From Blastomyces gilchristii SLH14081 (Eukaryota; Ascomycota; Eurotiomycetes; Onygenales; Ajellomycetaceae): DNA of 64,000 bases. The stretch lies in the NCBI RefSeq assembly GCF_000003855.2, contig NW_003101669.1, positions 1,244,795-1,308,794 of the forward strand, written 5' to 3'. The notes below the pieces were generated by a model. The model saw nothing but the letters and a program-made list of their open reading frames with translations, was not told where the DNA came from and did no database searches. The translations under genes were made by a program, and so were the position numbers. Positions 57,285 to 64,000 of this stretch are shown here, piece by piece. Each line of letters begins with the position of its first letter. Within the stretch, counting starts at the first letter, position 1.

Positions 57285-58993
57285 GGCTTGTGTATATAGC
57301 CCTCCTTTCCTTTCCCGGATCGTTTGATGGTTACTTTGCCTGGTGGTTGGTAGTGGTTGGTAGTGGTGGTAGTGTTGTTCTTGTTATTGTTGTGGCGAAA
57401 GCGTAGGTGAGAGATGGATGGGGAGAGATGACAGCTTAAGAAAGAGAGAGGAGAGAGGAGAAAGGAGAGAGAGACAGAACGGCGCTTTGTTCGATCAGTC
57501 AAAAGTGGGAAGAAGCGATGGGTTGGTGAGGAATATGGAAATGAAATAGCAAGTTGTTTATACATCCATCGCCTCAATCGCTAACCATGTGGGCCAAGTA
57601 AATGGATGTACTCCGTACAGCGTCTGGAGCGGGTGAGGTACTGGTACGGAGTACTGTGTATGTAGCTAGTTACCTTCCCCTAGGATCTGGTCTACGGCTT
57701 AATCCTCAGTAGTTAGTACCTAGGTATCGGGTAGCGTACTGTACTGTGTAGGTTCTGGGGTAGTTGTAGGGTTCGGGTAAAGTTTATCTAGGCCTGGGGT
57801 GAGCGGGGAGTAGTATATACATGTATAGATGTATGTATATGTAGTACATGTACAGTACATACTACTATGTACGCCGTACTCCGTACGTACACCAATAATG
57901 GTTTGATTGTTGGTTGGAGTGGTTGTATGCGGTTCTTGTTCTTGTTCTGCTGCAAAGCCTGCAACGGAGAAAAAAAAAGGAACAAAAGCTTGTTAAGTTT
58001 TTGCCAAAGCCTGTGGAGAGAACTAACTAAAAGTTAACTAAAAAAGAAGAAGGAAGGAAGCGAGAAAAGGCGAGAAGGCGGCGACGAACGACGGGACAGG
58101 ACAAGGGGACAGGGGACGACGCTCTTGCAGGCTGCTGATTGGCTGAAACGCGCCTCTGCTGGGTTTATGAGCCACTAACGTTGCATTTTATTGGCAACAA
58201 ACGAGGAACTAATTGCTGCTCTCCAAAGTCTGAACCCTGAGGACTTACGATTGCTGTGGAAGGTGGGGAAAGAAAGAAAGAAAGAAGTACGAGGGGGGGA
58301 GGGGGGAGGGAGGAGGGAAAAGAGAACAAGGTGTCTTTTATTAATATTCATTGCTAATAAATTACACCTTGGTTATCTTTCTTATTAGCCACGATACATC
58401 ATCCATGATCATCATAATCACTCTCCAGTTCGTTCCTTAGCTATCAAACAAATGCCCCTCTGAATAATAATAAATGTCTAACAATTCCCTGCCAAATAAT
58501 TCTCCATCAATAATAATATATTCCCCCTCCTCCACACACCCCGCCTTCTTGATAATAGAAAAAGAACATACACTGGGAAAACAGACTCCACAGGCCCCTC
58601 AGTTATCTATCTTCCTCCATTCGTACCATGGACCTGGCAACAACTATCGCCGCCGTCCACTTATCCAACCAGCCAGGATGATATCGAACCTCGCTGGAAA
58701 AGACGCCCCGGAGGGGCGTTTATCCTTGCTTCCTTGCTTCCTTGCTTCCTTCCTTCTCTTCTTCCTGCCCCCGCCAGCATCAGTAGCAGGAGCATTCAAG
58801 TCTTAAAAACACCGTAAAGTATGCTTGTAAGAACTCTCTCGACAGTCGTGACATCTCACACCTGTCACTTGATATATATGAAAGTAGACAAAAAGGAAAA
58901 AAAAGAAAAATCCTCCACGACGACAGAGCCCTTTCCCGTTCGCACAATCTCATTCCGGTCATTTGGGAAAAAGAAAGGAAGAAGAAAGAAATT
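57285..58993. other. Intergenic with TACTCCGTAC-type motifs and microsatellites
   Basis: About 1.7 kb. Palindrome-like CTCCGTAC/GTACGGAG motifs occur near 57,610, 57,642 and 57,877. A CCTTGCTT repeat lies at about 58,722-58,755 and purine-rich runs at 58,268-58,325. No gene supported. A 24-codon coding-looking stretch at about 58,190-58,262 lacks a start and neighbours. Confidence 0.5.
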
Positions 58994-60290
58994 CTACCCC
59001 ACAGGACTCCACGGCATAGGAATCAAAATCCGACTCTTCATACACTGTATCAACGGCACCGTCTTATGCACCGTATCTGCCCATCCTTCAATCGACCAAG
59101 ACTGCTCGCGCCGAATCTTCCGCTCTTCCAAATCCGCAAACTGCCACAGGTGATGCACCGTATTCAGCTCGCCAATCTGCACAAACCACGCACCAACCCC
59201 TTCCATGACTTCGCGCCGCGCGTGTAGGCCTCGTCGCCAGTGGGTTTCCCATTCGAGCAGGTTGCCCGGATGTAGAGTGTACGAGCGGAGTTCAAAGAGG
59301 CCGCCGAGTTTGCGTGGAGGGGTAGTGGGCCAGAAGGAGAATTCTTGCATGAGAGAAGTGCGTTTGTTGTTGATGAGGGATTTTAGACGGCGGTCGAATG
59401 CGCGGAAGTCCGGGTGTTGGGAGATGGCGTGGAGGGAGGCGTGGTAGCCTGAGTAGCGTTGGTATTCCCATATATGAACTATACCGTATCATTTCGATGT
59501 TAGCATTTTTTCTCCCTGGTAATTGCACAAATTGGTGAGAGATTGATGTGGGAAAGGGGTTTATTTATTTACCGAATGTATCATTATCTCCAACCTGTGT
59601 CCTCCAACTTCCGACCAGATTGACCTTGTTGTTCTCAATCTGTGCCATCCGCGGATACCACTGACCAACCAAATCAACGTATTCCTCCACTTTATCCGGC
59701 TTGACTTCGTGAAAAACGATCGAATGGACGTATTTCCCTCGCGCGAGCACTTCCGAGAAAGAGCGCTCGATATCCTTGTCCAGCTGCTGTCCTTCCTTGG
59801 TGCCATAGATCAAGCTGGACAAGGCCCCTCGCTTTGGGGTCTGGCCAGCATCGGATTGACGGTGTTCTCCTACAATGCGGTGGGTGGAAAGTGAGCCCAA
59901 ACCTTTAACGTCTAGGGTGTTCGCAGCATCAGGAACAGGAGAAGCAGCGGCAGCGGTAGAATCAGGCTGTTCGCTCGCATTGCTCGCAGATGGAGCAGTG
60001 GGATGCGAAGAGCCGGAGGAGCGCCTTGAAGTAAAGGAAAATGGAGCAGGAGAAACAACAGAAGCATGATCCGACTGACTCTCTGCCTGTGCTTTTTTCT
60101 TCCGAGCAGCTTCCAGGTTCGCGCGGAACTCCTTCTGCTTCGCATTGAAACTAGCCGCGTTGTCTGGGGTGATATCTCTAAGCGAAGGGGCTCGATATAA
60201 GGCGCTGGTGGTGGATAAGGGTCGTAGTATTAAAGTCGAGGGGTAGGTGGAGGAGCTGGTTTGAATTCGGAATAGACGAGGGGCCAACAT
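58994..60290 (-). CDS. NIPSNAP family protein, mitochondrial
   Basis: 400 aa from two exons (60,290-59,573 and 59,478-58,994) around a 94-bp intron (GTAAAT...ATAG, with GCTAAC branch) that splits a Val codon. The N-terminus (MLAPRLFRIQTSSSTYP...) is Arg/Ser-rich like a mitochondrial presequence, followed by a low-complexity Ser/Ala/Pro region to about residue 130. Two ferredoxin-like NIPSNAP modules follow: VHSIVFHEVKPDKVEEYVDL...LVGSWRTQVGDND and LFELRSYTLHPGNLLEWETHW...HHLWQFADLEERK. NIPSNAP proteins are mitochondrial and linked in animals to mitophagy and trafficking. The fungal role is poorly defined. The frame stays open upstream to 60,413, but Met 60,290 fits the targeting signal best. 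Confidence 0.9.
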
Positions 60291-61203
60291 GGTGATTATG
60301 AATCGCAGGAGAGGATACGGCGTACAGATGTGTGTGCGAGCGTGTTCGGTGTAAAGATGCAAGCGATATATAGAAGTGGCGCGGAGTGTCGGCGGCGACA
60401 CAAGCAATAACAAGTATACTACTTTGTTTCCAGCTACCAGCTAGCGGACTCGAGTACCCGAGATTAAAGTATGCGGGGATTGGGGGATGGAGGGATAGTT
60501 CAGCAGCAGTAGTAGAATGTAGCGGTAGCAGTAGTAGCAGTACTACACAAACAATGTGAGGGGTGTTAGATTAGCTGGACACGCGAGCGACAAGACAAGA
60601 TAAGAACAACAAGAGGGGAAGGCCTGGTTTGACAGGGAATGGCCAGGATGAGCCAATGCTACACGCAGCCAGGTAACACGCTACCTAAGGTCAGACTACA
60701 GGGAGCCCTTGGTTTGCAGGAAAGGGATAGAATAAGTATCAACACAGAGATAAGAAAGTGAAACCAGCTTGAATTGACAAACCAAGGCAGAGACACACGG
60801 ACAGACAGTGAATGAATGAATAGAAAGAGAGGAGAACGAGAAGCATTGACGTTGAGATAGAACGAGAAGAGGAGACCAGGAGGAGATCCCGGAAGAGCCT
60901 CGATTACTTAAAAGGGTTAGAGGCTCTGGCTGGGATCTACGCTAGACTTTTTTGGGACACATTCCACGTGACTCATCATATGACGTCAGCCGAGCTCGTC
61001 CCCGTCGTTTGCTTTGTTTGTTCTGTTGTCTGGGGAAATATTGAGTCTAGCCGCAATACATAGCTATACTGAACCTATCAACAAGCAGGTCAGTAAGCCA
61101 GTTCGAAGTGGATAGACAGCCTATTGCTATAAAATTTCCCTTATTACTCTTATTACAATTGCACTTATACTCGATAGCGTGTGTCAGTCAACAAACAGGC
61201 AAA
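60291..61203. promoter_or_regulatory. Divergent promoter with CACGTG, TGACTCA and TGACGTCA
   Basis: 913 bp between NIPSNAP and the PNPOx-like gene. CACGTG at 60,965-60,970 overlaps TGACTCA at 60,969-60,975, and a perfect CRE palindrome TGACGTCA sits at 60,981-60,988. These are known binding sites of bHLH (Cbf1/Pho4-type), Gcn4/CpcA-type and ATF/CREB-type factors. Use in this organism is inferred. GTAG/CAG short repeats occur near 60,500-60,545. Confidence 0.5.
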
Positions 61204-62028
61204 ATGGCCGAACACCAACATCCGCCGCTCAGTTATGAGGATTCGGCCACCACCACCCATCCACATTTCGCCAGCAGCCTACCGCCAGAAGTAGTCTCAT
61301 GTCTAAAGAACTCCAGATTTGTACGTCATAGACATGCATCTGTAAGAATTACACGCCGCTAACTCCCCTTACCCCAGCTTCACCTAGCAACCTGCGACAA
61401 CCTAACCCCCCACGTCTCCTTAATGAGCTACACCTACCTCCCCTCAACCCCCTTCACCTCTCACCCCACAATAATCATGACCACAAACGCCGCCTCCAAA
61501 AAGACCCTAAACCTCCTCTCAAACCCGCGCGTCTCCCTCCTCGTCCACGACTGGGTCTCCCACCGGCCCCCCACCCGCTCCACAACCCATCATCTGGCCC
61601 GCGACGGCTCCCCGCCACCTGCAGCAACCCGCTCCAGCCTCGCCTCTCTCCTGCTGAATATCAACACCAGCGCGCTAAGCAGTATTAGTACGACTATCAT
61701 TGGCGAGGCGAGGTTTGCGGAGACAGGCTCCGAAGAAGAAAAGTGGTGTAAAGCGCGGCATTTGGAGAATAATACCTTTGCGTCTGATGCGCCTGATGGG
61801 ACGAGTTTGTTTGCTGCGGCGAGGGAGGGGCGGGGGGAGCGGGAGGGTGAGGGGGAGGGGGATGATACGGGCAATGTGGTTGGCGCGACGGTGGATGAGA
61901 GTGCGAGGGTTGTTATTGTTGAAGTGAGGAAGGGGAGGATTGCGGATTGGAAGGGTGGGGTGCGGGATTGGGCGGTTGTGGAGGAAGGGGATGGGGGACG
62001 CGGAATGGTCAATGGGGTGAGAGATTGA
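61204..62028 (+). CDS. PNPOx-like FMN-binding protein (Alr4036-type)
   Basis: 255 aa from two exons (61,204-61,320 and 61,378-62,028) with a 57-bp phase-0 intron (GTACGT, branch GCTAAC, CCCAG). The split-barrel core is visible: FLHLATCDNLTPHVSLMSYTY, IIMTTNAASKKTLNLLSNPRVSLLVHDW, ISTTIIGEARFAE, and near the C-terminus ARVVIVEVRKGRIADWKGG. These match fungal pyridoxamine-5'-phosphate-oxidase-related proteins (yeast YLR456W/YPR172W type), which bind FMN but lack proven PNPOx activity. A Gly/Glu-rich insert (REGRGEREGEGEGDD) breaks the domain. Start is the ATG after a clear A-rich Kozak context (CAAAATGG). Confidence 0.85.
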
Positions 62029-63482
62029 TACTTATGAGATTTGGTGAGGGTTCTCCGACTGTTCTTGCTATTGAGCTTTGAAAATATGGATGCGGAGTAT
62101 AGGTCAAATCCATGGGTGGATGCATAGCGGAATCTTATGGCTAGGGAAAAGAAGGGGATATGAAAATATGTTTCTTAAAAGGTACACGGATGTGGATATA
62201 AAAGTGTTGCACATATCAACTCAGCCAATGGAGGCACTGGGTCTGGGGTATATTTGCGGATAAGTTGACTCCGTTGCTAATTGAAATAAATATACCCTGT
62301 TATTGGGGTGATATCAGCATGATCTGGAAAATGGATACGCTCTTGATCTGTTCTCTCTCTCTCTCAAAAAAAAGAAAAGTCATCTATTTCATTAGGCAGT
62401 CAGTTGACTGTCTAAAATAAACTATTCTACTCTTCTTCCTGGAGGTTCTGGCCTCCAATGCCTCGCCATAAGTTTGATTGAAACCTCAACACCAAATTGC
62501 CACCGTATCATCTTCAATTTACCTACATAGACAGAGCATCCTCAGAACCTGCACATTGTGAGGATTCAGCACTTTTATTCCAGATATTGCATAAAGCCAT
62601 CTTGAGCTAGCCTAGTCTGTAAGTTAGCTGTGTTTTTGATGATGCGGGGCAGCCGGAGACAACACTTTTACTATATAAAAGCCAACAGTTCTCATTCGGC
62701 ATTCGGGCGTACTGCATGGCTATCTTCAGCCTAAGTCCTATAGCTATTCTTTCTGTATGACCCTTTCATCCCATGCCATCAATGCTATATAGGAAACTGT
62801 CAACTTCACCCAGCAGGTTTCACTCCGTTAGAAAATCCAGTGCCATAACTTAGCACGCTAGCTTACGCAAGGGAGTCAAGAAGCAACAAACAAAGAAATA
62901 ATGGCTGACAGGATAACACCAGCGACACACCATGGCATCAGAAGGTTGTGATAACTGCCGCGTGATGCCTATCGTTGGCCACCGGTTCAGATGTATCAAT
63001 TGCATAGACTTCGACCTGGTAATCGGAAGCCTGAATAATGTTTTCATACTGGATCCACGACCCGTACTCTCGCGCTGGGCTTGATATATCCGGAAATAAA
63101 TATTCATTCGGATATCTTGATGCAAGGGTTAACTTTTGGGGGTTCCATGCCTTGATATCCCCCATCACACTCTATAGTGCTCTAGCTGTGAGGAATTGAA
63201 CCCACACGATCACAAGCATACATTTCTCAAGATCCGGATACCAATCCCAGGGGCTGTCGAGACATTCCCATTCATCCCGGCGCCTCTCTCACTGCAAAAT
63301 GCAGTGCCATCACCAGGGATCATCGACACGACAAATCCAAACACAAATCCAAAACCCTCCACCACCCCCAGCAACAGGGGTGGTTTCATCAGCCAGGTCT
63401 CCATCCAAAAGTGCCGCTCGGTGGGGCCCCATCGCTCCCTCACCCGCCGCATGTTAGCCCGGATTCCCCTTCACCCAGCTTC
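62029..63482. other. Intergenic
   Basis: About 1.45 kb. A CT-dinucleotide run lies near 62,352-62,365. A minus-strand frame at 62,938-63,168 has a gene-like composition but no start context or motif, so it is not called. Confidence 0.45.
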
Positions 63483-64000
63483 ATGGACACCGTCAACCAG
63501 TTCGGCTTCAGACTCCAGTTCCAATACATGCTCGCTCAAGAGAAATGCTCCAACGGCGTCGTCGCAGCAAATATCTACTGCTGCCTTATGATGGCTGTGG
63601 CCGGCTCGGAGAGCATAAACATGAACGCCTTTGCCGAAGTGCTCCGGTTTGATGCTAGCAGTGACGCGCTAGGAGTCACGGTGCAGAATATTTCGCGGTT
63701 GCATAAGTATTGCAAGCCTTGCCCTAGCAAAAATGGCGGTGTTGTTGAACTGGTCATTGGCAGTTCCGTGTGGCCCGGGAAGTCGATTGAGATTGAGCCG
63801 CGATGGGCGAAGCAAATGGACCAGATGTTTGAAGCAACTATTGCGCCACAGGAGGTGTACGCGATGAATGCTTGGGCGAGAGAGAGTACGCGGGGGAAGA
63901 TTCAGAGTGTTGTTAGCGAAGTAGATATGTCAGATCAGGATATTAAGCTGATGACGTGTTTGTACTTCAAGGCGAAGTGGGAGGTCCCGTTTGACCCTTA
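63483..64000 (+). CDS. Serpin-like protein, 5' part, runs off the window
   Basis: 172 codons open from ATG 63,483 to the window end without a stop. The N-terminal segment (VNQFGFRLQFQYML, NGVVAANIYCCLMMAVAGSE, FAEVLRFD) follows the first helices of the serpin fold. AMNAWARESTRGKIQSVVSE and then LMTCLYFKAKWEVPFDP match the breach and shutter signature of serpins (N-x-W-x4-T-x-GKI; NAxYFKGxW...F), with Thr-Cys where Asn-Ala is usual. The reactive-centre loop lies beyond the window, so whether it inhibits proteases cannot be judged. Serpins are uncommon in fungi. No signal peptide is seen after this Met, though an upstream exon is possible. Confidence 0.78.
   Translation, partial: MDTVNQFGFRLQFQYMLAQEKCSNGVVAANIYCCLMMAVAGSESINMNAFAEVLRFDASSDALGVTVQNISRLHKYCKPCPSKNGGVVELVIGSSVWPGKSIEIEPRWAKQMDQMFEATIAPQEVYAMNAWARESTRGKIQSVVSEVDMSDQDIKLMTCLYFKAKWEVPFDP

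Noticed and set aside
58191..58388. Small protein starting ATNEELIAALQSLNPEDLRLLWK
   Set aside because: The first codon is TTG, the reading frame quickly enters a purine-rich repeat, and no partner exon was found.
62938..63168. Minus-strand gene or terminal exon with gene-like composition
   Set aside because: No start context, no recognised motif and no neighbouring exon. Possibly a relic, but unsupported.
1..64000. tRNA or rRNA genes, CRISPR arrays, operons
   Set aside because: No T-arm/A-box/B-box combination or rRNA sequence was recognised by eye, and the gene structure is eukaryotic.

Overview
The window reads as nuclear chromosomal DNA of a filamentous ascomycete. Genes have short introns (mostly 55-120 bp) with GTRNGY donors and CTRAC-type branch points, genes lie on both strands without operons, and an AT-rich transposon block abuts GC-balanced gene space. 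The gene content and the isochore-like layout fit Eurotiomycetes, perhaps Onygenales (Ajellomycetaceae-like). The order-level placement is inference, since no search was possible.

Positions 1-20,938 form an AT-rich, gene-free block. It holds two near-full-length copies of one non-LTR retrotransposon (1-7,486 and 11,185-18,797). The element has a zinc-knuckle ORF1 and an ORF2 with endonuclease, reverse transcriptase, RNase H and a terminal CCHC motif. Copy 2 is bounded by a perfect 13-bp target-site duplication and a short AAT tail. It sits inside older degraded DNA (7,487-11,184 and 18,798-20,938) that carries 21-bp repeats and a CAG/TAA microsatellite. Both copies are riddled with stops, mostly at tryptophan positions, yet the first ~500 bp of the element stay GC-rich.

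Positions 20,939-64,000 are gene space. In order: phosphoserine phosphatase (serine synthesis), lipoyl synthase (mitochondrial cofactor), an SDR dehydrogenase, a hypothetical protein, an Ipi3-like WD40 ribosome-assembly protein, a SPOUT RNA methyltransferase, an AT-rich relic island with a Harbinger-like MITE, deoxyribose-phosphate aldolase, a cysteine homologue of selenoprotein K, the siroheme enzyme Met1, a taxon-restricted gene, proteasome lid subunit Rpn5, an FSH serine hydrolase, a large hypothetical (possibly mitochondrial) protein, ribosomal protein eS27, a proline-rich protein, a choline/ethanolamine phosphotransferase with a 10-nt micro-exon, a NIPSNAP protein, an FMN-binding PNPOx-like protein, and a serpin cut by the window end.

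Most are single-copy housekeeping genes and do not form a pathway cluster. Loose themes are mitochondrial cofactors and sulfur metabolism (LIP5, MET1, NIPSNAP), ribosome biogenesis (IPI3, SPOUT, eS27) and ER/lipid functions (SelK, CPT/EPT). Exon boundaries were set by eye from splice sites, reading phase and family conservation. No tRNA or rRNA gene was recognised.
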